In this document: positions 27,061-35,654 of the stretch, piece by piece
Layout: every line of letters starts with the position of its first letter
Numbering within the stretch: the first letter of the stretch is position 1
Source of the DNA: Sphingobium amiense
Lineage (GTDB): Bacteria; Pseudomonadota; Alphaproteobacteria; Sphingomonadales; Sphingomonadaceae
Length of the DNA stretch: 64,000 nucleotides
Direction of reading: 5' to 3'
Assembly (NCBI RefSeq): GCF_003967075.1
Contig: NZ_AP018664.1
Location: forward strand, 558,001 to 622,000
Notes under the pieces: generated by a model
Told to the model about the DNA's origin: nothing
Seen by the model: the letters and a program-made list of their open reading frames with translations, nothing else
Databases searched by the model: none
Position numbers and translations under genes: made by a program

Positions 27061-27678
27061 TCAGCCGAGCTGGCCCAGCAGCTCCTCGGTCTTGAGAATG
27101 GCATGCGCGTACATCGGCGCATTCGTTGCCGCGGCGACCATCCCCTCGTGGCTGAACGCAGCGGTGGCGTCAGGGACGATCGTGACGTGGTAGCCGAGCT
27201 CCATGCCGAAGCGGGCCGTCGATTCGATGCAGCTGTTGGCGATCAGACCGACGAGCACGAGCTTGCGCGCGCCGTGCTGCTTGAGCAGGAAGTCGAGATC
27301 GGTGTTGGCGAATCCGCTCTGAGCCCAATGCTCCTTGACGACGATATCCCCTTCCTGGGGACCGAACTCGGGATTGAATTCGCCGCCCCAGGTGCCCTCG
27401 CCAAACGCCTGGCTCGGGATATTTGCCTTCTGGAACATGTTGAGATGATCCCATTTGGCATAATCATCGGCGCGCGACCGATGATGCGGCACGATGAACA
27501 CCTTCACCCCGGCCGCGCGAAATGCCGGCAGGATCTTGCGAAGGTTATCGAACAGGCCGGACGCCTCGGCCGTCGGCCGGATCGCCTCGTAGAGCTTGCC
27601 GCCCTCGCTCATGAAATCGTTATAAGGGTCAACCACCAGGAGGGCGGTATCGGCGGCGGTGTAGGTTGCGGTGGTCAT
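27061..27678 (-). CDS. Isochorismatase-like cysteine hydrolase
   Basis: Cysteine hydrolase of 205 residues. The catalytic Asp lies in LLVVDPYNDFMSEGGK and the Cys in VGLIANSCIESTARFGMELG. The region HHRSRADDYAKWDHLNMFQ is shared in pattern with the protein at 58952-59578 (HHRWEPGDYVNWKYPSPYQ), and the ANxCxExTxRxGMELGxHVT block is almost the same, so the two are close paralogues. The substrate is unknown. It is the third gene in the GST-led operon. Confidence 0.9.
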   Translation of the reverse strand: MTTATYTAADTALLVVDPYNDFMSEGGKLYEAIRPTAEASGLFDNLRKILPAFRAAGVKVFIVPHHRSRADDYAKWDHLNMFQKANIPSQAFGEGTWGGEFNPEFGPQEGDIVVKEHWAQSGFANTDLDFLLKQHGARKLVLVGLIANSCIESTARFGMELGYHVTIVPDATAAFSHEGMVAAATNAPMYAHAILKTEELLGQLG

Positions 27679-27713
27679 CTCGATCTCTCCGTATTGGGGT
27701 GTCCGATTGGGAA

Positions 27714-28403
27714 TCAGAAAGCCTCGGCCCAGGGCCTCAGGTCGATTTCCTGGGTCCAGGCGTCACGCGGCTGGCGCAGCACATCCAGAAAGACGCGCGC
27801 GATGCTTTCGGAGCTTAGCTGGGCGGCATCCGGGTCCGACCCAACCTTGCTCACCGCTCCATCGATGATGAAATGGGCCACATGCACGCCTCGCGGCCCC
27901 AGTTCGCGCGCAGCACTCTGCGCAAGGCCGCGCAGCGCGAACTTGCCCATCGCGAAGGCTGCTGAGAGCGGATATCCCTTGATGCTCGCGGTGGCTCCCG
28001 TCAGCAGGATGGCGCCGTACCCCTTCGGCACCATGCGCCGCGCAGCCTGCTGTATCGCCAGGAACCCGCCGAACGCGCATATTTCGATCGCAGTGCGGAC
28101 GTCTTCGGGATCGATATCGGCAAGCGGGCCGTGTGCCCGGGCGCCCGGATTGTAGAGAACGACCTCCGGGGATCCGATCGACCCGTCGACCTGATCGAAC
28201 AGCGAGCGCACTCCCGCGGGATCCGCGGCATCCACGGCGAAGACCGCGGCCCCAGTCTCGGCGGCGAGCCCATCGAGCTTTCGCGCGTCCCGGGCCGCCA
28301 GGGCGACCTTCATGCCCGACGCCGTGAAGGCCCGGGCCGCAGCCGCGCTGATCCCGCTGCCTGCTCCGATGATTAGCGCTGTTTTGTAGTGTGTGGGTTC
28401 CAT
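27714..28403 (-). CDS. SDR-family protein with Phe in place of the catalytic Tyr
   Basis: Short-chain dehydrogenase/reductase fold of 229 residues. The cofactor motif is IIGAGSGISAAAARAF and the NAG-like strand is LYNPGA. In place of YxxxK it has FAMGK (SAAFAMGKFALRGLAQ), so the usual proton-donating Tyr is Phe. A subgroup of SDRs with this change and the ARELGPRGVHVAHFIIDG ending is known; its chemistry is not settled. It lies between the GST (28456) and the cysteine hydrolase (27061) of the operon, with 53- and 36-base gaps. Confidence 0.88.
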   Translation of the reverse strand: MEPTHYKTALIIGAGSGISAAAARAFTASGMKVALAARDARKLDGLAAETGAAVFAVDAADPAGVRSLFDQVDGSIGSPEVVLYNPGARAHGPLADIDPEDVRTAIEICAFGGFLAIQQAARRMVPKGYGAILLTGATASIKGYPLSAAFAMGKFALRGLAQSAARELGPRGVHVAHFIIDGAVSKVGSDPDAAQLSSESIARVFLDVLRQPRDAWTQEIDLRPWAEAF

Positions 28404-28455
28404 GTCGGCTGATTCCGGGGTTTGATTGATGGAGCGCGGCAGGGGCGGGCGCTGA

Positions 28456-29073
28456 TCAGGCCGGCGGCGTCATTGGGCCGCCGACGCTCACCGCCTTCTT
28501 GAATGCGTCACGTTCCTTGAGCCGCCCGAGATATGCGGTTGCGCTGGGATAGTCGGACAGGAGCCCGAGGTAACTTGCCAGGTCGAGCAGGTAGCCGAGC
28601 TGGACGTCGGCGAGGGTCAGTCCGTCGCCCTGGAAATAGGGCTCACTGATCTGCGTCTCCACATGCCCGAGCGCCGCACCCGTGTCCCGCTCGATGATGG
28701 CCGCGAACGTGCCGGTCAGTCCTCCGGTGAGACGCCCATAGAGATTGGTCCTCAGGGAGCTGCCGATCGCAGCCTCGGCAAAGTGCATCATCTCCGAATG
28801 GCGAAGCCGAGCCGCGCCGTCCCGGGGCGTGAACCTGCCATCCGCATAGGTCCGGTCAAGGTAGTCGAGGATGACCGCAGACTCGGCGATGAGATGGCCG
28901 CCGTCCTCGATCACCGGCGCCTTGCCCAGGGGATGGACGGCGCGAAGCTCCGCCGGTGCGCGAAACCCCGGCTCTCTTACATACCCGACGATCTCGTAAG
29001 GCATGCCGATCTCTTCGAGCAGCCAGAGGATACGTGTCGATCTCGAGAAATTCAGATGGTGGACTGTGACCAT
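28456..29073 (-). CDS. Glutathione S-transferase
   Basis: GST of 205 residues. The N-terminal thioredoxin-like domain has HHLNFSRSTRILWLLEEIG, with Ser at the position that activates glutathione in beta/theta-type enzymes, then KAPVIEDGG and AESAVILDYLD for glutathione binding. The helical C-terminal domain begins near residue 85. It conjugates glutathione to electrophiles. ATG at 29073 is chosen over 29109 since the core starts there. It is the first gene of the minus operon ending at 25688. Box A site 8 lies 215 nt upstream, beyond a non-coding leader. Confidence 0.9.
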   Translation of the reverse strand: MVTVHHLNFSRSTRILWLLEEIGMPYEIVGYVREPGFRAPAELRAVHPLGKAPVIEDGGHLIAESAVILDYLDRTYADGRFTPRDGAARLRHSEMMHFAEAAIGSSLRTNLYGRLTGGLTGTFAAIIERDTGAALGHVETQISEPYFQGDGLTLADVQLGYLLDLASYLGLLSDYPSATAYLGRLKERDAFKKAVSVGGPMTPPA

Positions 29074-29287
29074 CGCGTCAGTCCCGCACCCATTGTCTGG
29101 CGACCACAAGCGGGCGCACCGTCAACGGTTCCAGGAGGCCGGTGGCGTCACCGTCCGTCGGTCGCTCGCCTGCGAGCGGGCGCAGGAAAGGCCCCGCACT
29201 CGCCCCAGGCGCCAACGCGGACGACCCACCTGGGAATGGCGCCCGTTTCGAATGCCGTGTCGCGAATGCGCAAATTCCGCTCATATC

Positions 29288-29303
29288 CATGATAACTGTC
29301 ATG
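29288..29303. promoter_or_regulatory. Box A site 8
   Basis: CATGATAACTGTCATG. It matches site 1 (CATGATAACTATCAGG) in 14 of 16 positions and lies in the GST/SDR divergent intergenic region, on the GST side. Confidence 0.5.
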
Positions 29304-29400
29304 TTTGATTGTCGATTGCCAGCATTACCCGCAATTCCCCAACAAGCCGACCTATACCTAGATATAGCGAGGGATCACCGGACCCTGGCTTGACTCTATG

Positions 29401-29416
29401 CCGTATGAATATCAGG
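29401..29416. promoter_or_regulatory. Box A site 9
   Basis: CCGTATGAATATCAGG, reverse CCTGATATTCATACGG. It lies 68 nt before the SDR start at 29484 and 97 nt from site 8, so each divergent gene has its own box. Confidence 0.5.
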
Positions 29417-29483
29417 TAACATGCCCAAGCAGGTCCAGCGTCGGATGCCGCCGCATCGGCCTCAAGATAGACGGGATAGATCG

Positions 29484-30302
29484 ATGGCGAACGACAGGAA
29501 CGGTGATCGGCACGGGACGGCTGTGGTGACAGGAGCATCCGCGGGGATCGGCGCGGCCTATGCCGAGTGCCTTGCCGCGCGCGGCTTCGATCTTGTGCTC
29601 GCCGCCCGCCGAACCGACCGTCTCGAGGCGCTGGCCGAAACCTTGCGCAACAAGTTCGGCGTGGCCGTGCGCGCCGCCACCGCCGATCTGGCCGACGCCG
29701 ATCAGCTGGAAGCGTTTGCGGCCGAGATCGGGGCCGACGATACGGTCACGCTTCTCGTCAATAATGCCGGCACTTCCACCCTGGCACCCGTCGCCGATAC
29801 TTCGGTCGCGGCGGCTCAGGCGATGACTGACCTCAACATCCGCGCGCTTGTCCGGCTCACCATGGCAGTGCTTCCGGGCATGAAGGATCGTGACCGGGGG
29901 GCGATCGTGAACATCGGTTCGGTGCTGGGTTTCCGGTCGCTTCCAGTCAGCACGATCTACAGCGCCACCAAGGCCTATGTGATGCTCTTCACCAGAGGGC
30001 TGATCGATGAGCTTGCCGGCACCAATGTGTCCGTCCAGCTGGTCGCGCCAGCTGCCACGGCGACGGACCTGTGGGACATATCCGGCGTCCCGCTTTCCGC
30101 GCTCGATCCCGCGATCGTGATGACCGTGGAGGCGATGGTCGATGCAGCGCTCGCCGGGCTCGACGCCGGCGAAACCATCACCATGCCGTCGGTCGAGGAA
30201 GCCGATCGGCTCATTGCGGATTTTGATGCCTCGACCCTGGCGCTGCTGGGGGCGTCCCAGAAGAGCGCTCCGGCGTCGCGATACCTGAATGTGACAGCAT
30301 GA
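29484..30302 (+). CDS. SDR-family NAD(P)-dependent oxidoreductase
   Basis: Classical-type short-chain dehydrogenase of 272 residues. The cofactor motif is VVTGASAGIGAAYAECL, followed by NNAGTS, the catalytic Ser in NIGSVLGF and Tyr/Lys in YSATKAYVMLF. It belongs to the DltE/YdfG-like group often annotated as ketoreductase. The start at 29484 has GGGAT upstream; a frame from 29421 adds an Arg/Pro-rich run with no support. It is similar to the SDR at 34842-35630 in the ASAGIG, RRTDRLEALA and VPL segments. It is followed after 103 bases by the Na+/H+ antiporter. Confidence 0.9.
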   Translation: MANDRNGDRHGTAVVTGASAGIGAAYAECLAARGFDLVLAARRTDRLEALAETLRNKFGVAVRAATADLADADQLEAFAAEIGADDTVTLLVNNAGTSTLAPVADTSVAAAQAMTDLNIRALVRLTMAVLPGMKDRDRGAIVNIGSVLGFRSLPVSTIYSATKAYVMLFTRGLIDELAGTNVSVQLVAPAATATDLWDISGVPLSALDPAIVMTVEAMVDAALAGLDAGETITMPSVEEADRLIADFDASTLALLGASQKSAPASRYLNVTA

Positions 30303-30405
30303 TTTTCGACATCCCCGCGCTCGGTTCGCGAAAACGGACAGGCGCGCGGGGTGTCCCGTGCGGCGCGGCGCTTCGACCGCGCGGCTGGCGGCCGGCCTCT
30401 AGCGT

Positions 30406-32019
30406 ATGAGTATTACGCACCGCTTCGAGATCGTCTTGCTGCTGATATCGGCCTCCCTGGTGCTGACCCTCGCGGCAAGACGGTGGCGGTTGCCGCAGGC
30501 CGGCGCACTCATCTTTGGCGGCCTCGTCCTTGCCCTGATGCCCGGGATGCCCTCGCTCGAACTGGACCCGGACCTTGTGCTGGTGCTGTTCCTTCCGCCG
30601 CTGCTGCTGCTCAGTGCATACCTGACCGACTGGCGCGCTTTTCGGGCCGACCTCCGGATCATCCTGCAGCTCGCGGTCGGCGCGGTGCTGTTCACTACGC
30701 TCACCGTAGGTTGGGTAACGCACTGGCTCTTGCCCCAGCTCCCGTGGGCAGCCTGCTTTGCACTCGGCGCCATCGTCTCGCCGCCGGATGCGATAGCCGC
30801 GAAGGCGATACTCAAGGGCATGCCGTTGCCATCGCGCACCGTGACCCTCCTCGAAGGCGAAAGCCTGCTCAACGATGCGACCGGTCTGGTTCTCTATCGC
30901 TTCGCCGTCGTCGCCGCGCTGACGGGAACCTTCAGCGGCTCGGGGGCGGCCGGCAGCTTCCTCTATCTTGTCTTCGGCGGCCTTGGGATCGGTCTGGCCT
31001 GTGGTCTCCTTGCGAGCTTCGCCACGGGTCGGGTGTTCGCCGGGGAATTGGGCGTTACCGCGAGCTTTCTCGTTTCATGGGGTTCCTACATCCTCGGAGA
31101 CGCTCTCGGAGCTTCCGGCGTGCTCGCAACCGTCGTCTGCGGCATCATCATGGGGTGGCGTCAGCACGAGCTTCTCGACGCCGAGCAGCGCTTCCAGTCG
31201 CAGGCGGTCTGGGAGGTGATCGGATTCATCCTGGAGAGCTTCATCTTCATCCTGATCGGCCTGTCGTTGCGCAGTGTTCTAAGCCGGATGTCGCTGGGCG
31301 CGATCGCCTCGCAGCAGATACTGTTTCAACTGGCCGCCGTCGTGGCCACCGTAGTGATCGCCCGCTTCATCTGGATTGTGTCGATGTCATACGGCGTGCG
31401 GGCGATGTTCCCGGCGCTGCGGCGCCGAGATCCCTATCCTGCATTCCGCATCCCTCTCGTCATGAGCTGGGCGGGCATGCGCGGCGTGGTCAGCCTCGCC
31501 GCCGCGCTTTCCTTGCCTGACGGGTTTCCAGGACGCGACTTCATCCTTCTCGCGTCGTTCACAGTCATCCTGGTGACGGTTGTTGTCCAGGGAGCGACCT
31601 TGGCGCCGCTCGTGCGATGGCTCGGCTTCGATCGCGCATTCCTCGACGATGACCGGCTGATCGAAAGCATCGCTCGCAGGCATGTGGTGGCAGCCGAGCT
31701 CGCCGCGCTTGAAAGGCTTTCCGCTGACGATGCCGGCGTCCACCGTCATCCGCGAATGGTCGAGCAGCTGCGCTTCCGGCTGGCGGCGATCACGCGCGCG
31801 ATCGACGCTGATGGCGCCCTCGATTCGGTTAGAACCGACCATTTCGACACGCTGCTGGCCTCCCTTGGGGCCGGGCGCACCGAATTGATCAGGATGTTCC
31901 GCGCCGGCGAGATCGGTATCGACGTATTCCGAGTCCTCGAACGCGAACTGGACGCCGACGAGATCCGCGCGCGTCACCTGCTTTCGCCCGCTCGCAGCAC
32001 GGCCGGCGCAAGACGATGA
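30406..32019 (+). CDS. Na+/H+ antiporter, CPA1 family
   Basis: Cation:proton antiporter of 537 residues. About twelve membrane segments occupy residues 5-400; the conserved ion-binding motifs are ALGAIVSPPDAIAAKAIL and LLEGESLLNDATGLVLYRF, diagnostic of bacterial NhaP/YjcE-like CPA1 proteins. A hydrophilic C-terminal tail from about 405 to 537 is probably regulatory. It exchanges Na+ or K+ for protons across the inner membrane. It lies between an SDR and an MFS transporter in a plus-strand run of four to five genes, without a box A of its own. Confidence 0.93.
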   Translation: MSITHRFEIVLLLISASLVLTLAARRWRLPQAGALIFGGLVLALMPGMPSLELDPDLVLVLFLPPLLLLSAYLTDWRAFRADLRIILQLAVGAVLFTTLTVGWVTHWLLPQLPWAACFALGAIVSPPDAIAAKAILKGMPLPSRTVTLLEGESLLNDATGLVLYRFAVVAALTGTFSGSGAAGSFLYLVFGGLGIGLACGLLASFATGRVFAGELGVTASFLVSWGSYILGDALGASGVLATVVCGIIMGWRQHELLDAEQRFQSQAVWEVIGFILESFIFILIGLSLRSVLSRMSLGAIASQQILFQLAAVVATVVIARFIWIVSMSYGVRAMFPALRRRDPYPAFRIPLVMSWAGMRGVVSLAAALSLPDGFPGRDFILLASFTVILVTVVVQGATLAPLVRWLGFDRAFLDDDRLIESIARRHVVAAELAALERLSADDAGVHRHPRMVEQLRFRLAAITRAIDADGALDSVRTDHFDTLLASLGAGRTELIRMFRAGEIGIDVFRVLERELDADEIRARHLLSPARSTAGARR

Positions 32020-32077
32020 CCACTGTCCTGCCCTCGATGACACCGACCGGGGACGTCATCCACCGTGGAGATCGGCC

Positions 32078-33361
32078 ATGATCTTTCGCTTCCGGCAGAG
32101 GGCTGCATACGCCTGGATCGTGGTCGCGGTGACCTTTCTCGCACTCCTCGTCTCCGCTGGCATTCGCTCGACGCCAGGCGTGCTGATCGTGCCGCTCGAG
32201 GCGTACTTCGGCTGGGATCGGGCGACGATATCCTTCGCGGCAGCCGTGGGGATCTTCCTCTACGGGCTGGTCGGCCCGTTTTCGGCGGCGCTGATGATCG
32301 CCTATGGCATCAAGCGCACAATGCTTGCCGGGCTCGCGCTCATGTCGTTCGCGACTCTGTCCAGTCTCTGGATGACCGAACCGTGGCACTATGTCCTGAC
32401 CTGGGGCCTCTTCTCGGGCATCGGCACAGGCGCCGTGGCGTCGGTGCTCGGCGCCGCTGTCGTGAACCGATGGTTCGCCACCCAGCAGGGGCTCGTGATG
32501 GGCATGTTGAGCGCGAGCACAGCGACCGGATCGCTTGTTTTCCTGCCATTCCTGGCGTGGCTGGCCGAGGGCGGCGCGTGGCGTCCGGTGGTGATCGCAG
32601 TGAGCGCCGCCAGCGCCCTCCTGATCCCGCTGGTCGCCCTGTTCGTGGCGGAACATCCCGATGACGTCGGCGCGCGACGTCACGGCGAAACCGACCAAAG
32701 CGCGCCGCCACCTCCGCTCAAACAGGCTGCGACACCATGGCTCGCGTTCGAGGCTCTGTTTCGCGCTGCGCACCATCCGATGTTCTGGCTGCTCTTTGGC
32801 ACCTTCTTCGTTTGCGGCCTAACAACCAACGGCCTCGTGGGCACCCACATGATCGCCTATTGCGGTGACCACGGCGTCGCGCCGGTTGCGGCCGCCGGCT
32901 TGCTGTCCCTGATCGGATTCTTTGATCTGTTCGGGACCACCGGCTCGGGCTGGCTCACCGACCGCTACGACCCGCGCCGCCTTCTCGCCGTCTATTACGG
33001 CCTGCGCGGTTTGTCGCTGGTGGCGCTCCCCTTCATCGACTTCGGTCCGGTGAGCCTGGGCATTTTTGCGGTGTTCTTCGGCCTGGACTGGATTGCGACG
33101 ATTCCGCCGACCGTGAAACTCGCCAATCAAGCCTTCGGTGCCCGCGACGCCCCGATCGTTTTCGGCTGGATCGCGGTTGGGCATCAGGCCGGTGCGGCAG
33201 CTGCGGCGTTCGGCGCGGGCGTCGTTCGCGAAGCGTTGGGCACCTATACGCCCGCTTTCTTGACCTCTGGCATGCTCGCGCTGGTGGCGTCCGTCGTGGT
33301 CGTCGCGGTTTCGGCGCGCGGCAACCAACTGGGTCGCGCCCAAGGGGATGCGACCGCATGA
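32078..33361 (+). CDS. MFS transporter, monocarboxylate/oxalate-type
   Basis: Twelve-segment major facilitator of 427 residues. The opening AYAWIVVAVTFLALLVSAGIRSTPGVLIVPLEAYFGWDRATISFA (split over helix 1 and the first loop) and the central AEHPDDVGARRHGE loop resemble the OFA/MCT group that moves organic acids, though direction and substrate cannot be told. The conserved motif A-type loop is GWLTDRYDPRRLLAV, in the second half. GGAGATCGGCC lies just before the ATG. The stop at 33361 overlaps the reading region of the next MFS gene start region by no more than a few bases' spacing, so the two are co-transcribed. Confidence 0.9.
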   Translation: MIFRFRQRAAYAWIVVAVTFLALLVSAGIRSTPGVLIVPLEAYFGWDRATISFAAAVGIFLYGLVGPFSAALMIAYGIKRTMLAGLALMSFATLSSLWMTEPWHYVLTWGLFSGIGTGAVASVLGAAVVNRWFATQQGLVMGMLSASTATGSLVFLPFLAWLAEGGAWRPVVIAVSAASALLIPLVALFVAEHPDDVGARRHGETDQSAPPPPLKQAATPWLAFEALFRAAHHPMFWLLFGTFFVCGLTTNGLVGTHMIAYCGDHGVAPVAAAGLLSLIGFFDLFGTTGSGWLTDRYDPRRLLAVYYGLRGLSLVALPFIDFGPVSLGIFAVFFGLDWIATIPPTVKLANQAFGARDAPIVFGWIAVGHQAGAAAAAFGAGVVREALGTYTPAFLTSGMLALVASVVVVAVSARGNQLGRAQGDATA

Positions 33362-33377
33362 CGCGCGACCGCCTCCT

Positions 33378-34804
33378 ATGAGCGTCTCGTTGCCAACCGC
33401 CGGCGATCACGCCCTTGCGTCGGCGACTGACAGCGACGGCGGCGCACGGCACCCAGGCTGGATATTGGTAGCCACTATCGCCGCGTCGAGTCTCGCATTC
33501 ATCGACGGTTCGGTCGTCAACGTCGCGCTTCCCTCCATCGGTCGAAGCCTGGGCGCGAGCCCGTCCGACCTGCAATGGACGATCAACGCATACCTCCTGC
33601 CGCTCTCCGCGTTGCTGCTACTGGGCGGGGCTGCCGGCGACCGGTTCGGACGCCGGTCACTTCTCATCGTCGGGACGACGTTGTTCGCCTTTTCCTCGGT
33701 GCTCTGCGCGCTCGCGCCCCGTTCCGGGCTGCTTCTCGCCGGGCGTGGTTTTCAGGGGATTGGCGCCGCTCTGCTTATGCCCAACAGCCTGGCAGTGCTT
33801 GGCGATGCCTTTGCGGGAGAGGCGCGAGGCCGCGCCATCGGAACCTGGGCGTCCATTGGCGCGATCGCCAGCGCGGTGGGGCCGCCGCTCGGAGGCTGGC
33901 TGGTGGGCTCGATCGGGTGGCGCGCGATCTTCCTGTTGAACCTGCCGGTCGCTGCTCTCGCAATCATCGCAACCTCGTGTTTCGTCCGGGAAAGCGGTGA
34001 GCGAGATCGCCCGATCGACTGGCTCGGCGCTCTGCTCGCGACGCTGGCGCTCGGTCTGGTGACCCTTAGCCTGACGACATTGTCGGAGCAGCGCGAGTTG
34101 ACCGCATTGCCGATGCTCACCGGGACTGCCGGCGCCGTGCTCCTCGTCATCCTGGTGCTGCACGAGCGGCGCGCGGGGGAGCGCGCGATGATGCCGGTCC
34201 GCATGTTCGCGTCGACCCCTTCGTCGGCCTGACGGTCACCACCTTTCTGCTCTACGGCGCGCTCGGCGGGATGCTGGTCCTCCTGCCTTACATCCTCATC
34301 ACCGGGGGCTATGCACCCGTCGAGGCCGGGATTGCGCTGCTCCCGCTTCCGCTGGGGATTGGCACCGCATCGCGGTTGCTGGGCCGGATCAGCGAACGCA
34401 TCGGTCCGCGCCTTCCGCTTTCGGCCGGGCCTATACTCGCGGCGCTCGGATTTGCGTTGCTCGCGCGGGTTGACCCGCGTGCGGGATACTGGACGAGCAT
34501 ATTCCCCGGCATCGCCGTTATCGCTTTGGGAATGGCGATCTGCGTGGCGCCGTTGACCGCGGCCGTGCTGTCTTCGGTCGACAGCCACCATACCGGCACA
34601 GCATCGGGCTTCAACAATGCCATCGCGCGTACCGGCGGTCTGTTGGCGACCGCCTTTTCGGGGGCGGTGATTGCCCGGACAAGCACCGCGCTCCTTCCCG
34701 CATTCCATGTCGCGACGCTCATTTTCGCCGCATTGGCAGGCGCCTCTGGGATCGTCGCCTTTGCAACCCTTGGAGCCTTGCCGCGCGGGCCGTCTGCCAC
34801 GTGA
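33378..34804 (+). pseudogene. MFS drug exporter (DHA2-type) interrupted by a frameshift
   Basis: Residues up to about codon 285 read in one frame (helix 1 WILVATIAASSLAFIDGSVVNVALPSIG, motif C-like VGPPLGGWLVG) and stop at TGA 34230-34232. Homology continues at once in another frame from about 34220 (FVGLTVTTFLLYGALGGMLV) to 34804. The second frame needs one base more than present near 34207-34219 (GTCGACCCC), so the change behaves as a one-base deletion or two-base insertion. It could be a true mutation or an assembly error. Without it the product would be a 14-segment exporter of about 475 residues. Its neighbours, an MFS gene and an SDR gene, are intact. Confidence 0.8.
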
Positions 34805-34841
34805 CGCGCGACCATTCGCCATTCGAACCAGGAGAATCATA

Positions 34842-35630
34842 ATGTCTTCGCATCGCCCCCGCGCCCTTGTCACCGGCGCTTCCGCCGGTATCGGGCTCAG
34901 CTTCGCCGAGCACCTTGCCCGGACCGGCCACGATCTCATTCTCGCCGCGCGCCGCGGTGATCGGCTGGCGGAAATCGCGGATCGGCTGCAATCGGACCAC
35001 GGGATTGAGGCCGAGGTGCTGGTGGCCGATCTCGAGACGTCCGCCGGAGTGACCGCGGTCGCACAGCGGATCGCCTCGGGCGACCGGGTTGACCTCCTGG
35101 TGAACAGTGCCGGCTTTTCGTCGCGCGGCAAGGTCGCTGAACTCGACCCGGACGCACTCGAGCGCATGATCCTGGTGAACGTCGTGGCGCTCAGCCGCCT
35201 GTCACACATCGCGATGAAACGGATGATGGCCGAGGGGCGGGGAAGCATCATCAACATCTCGTCTGGCACCGCATTCCTCCAGTTCCCCACCAACGCCGGC
35301 TATGGGGCGTCGAAGAACTACGTCATGGCGTTCACCCGTCATATGCAGGTGGAAGCCGCCGGGACCGACCTGAGGATCCAACTCCTGATGCCGGGCGTGG
35401 TCGACACGGGCTTCCACGAAGTCGCCGGCGGTCGCGTATCAGATTTCCCCAAGGAGCGGGTGATGCGGGCAGACGATGTCGTCGTCGCCTCGCTGCGAGC
35501 ACTCGAGATGGGAGAGCCGGTCTGCATCCCTTCGCTACCGGATATCGCCGACTGGCGGGCTTACGCGGATGCCGAGCGCGTGGTCGGCGTCAATGTGTCC
35601 CACAACCATATCGCGCCACGATATCACTGA
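34842..35630 (+). CDS. SDR-family NAD(P)-dependent oxidoreductase
   Basis: Short-chain dehydrogenase of 262 residues. The cofactor motif is LVTGASAGIGLSFAEHLA, the strand NSAGFS replaces the usual NNAG, the catalytic Ser is in NISSGTAF and the Tyr/Lys in YGASKNYVMAF. The start at 34842 has CAGGAGAATCATA upstream, a good ribosome binding site; an open frame from 34671 lies inside the preceding MFS gene and is not used. The substrate is unknown. It is the last plus-strand gene before the convergent LysR gene. Confidence 0.9.
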   Translation: MSSHRPRALVTGASAGIGLSFAEHLARTGHDLILAARRGDRLAEIADRLQSDHGIEAEVLVADLETSAGVTAVAQRIASGDRVDLLVNSAGFSSRGKVAELDPDALERMILVNVVALSRLSHIAMKRMMAEGRGSIINISSGTAFLQFPTNAGYGASKNYVMAFTRHMQVEAAGTDLRIQLLMPGVVDTGFHEVAGGRVSDFPKERVMRADDVVVASLRALEMGEPVCIPSLPDIADWRAYADAERVVGVNVSHNHIAPRYH

Positions 35631-35654
35631 TGGAAACCGTTCAATCTCTCGCCG

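Noticed and set aside
33752..35293. 513-codon minus-strand frame spanning the broken MFS and SDR genes
   Set aside because: Antisense shadow with no motif; the plus strand carries recognisable MFS and SDR proteins.
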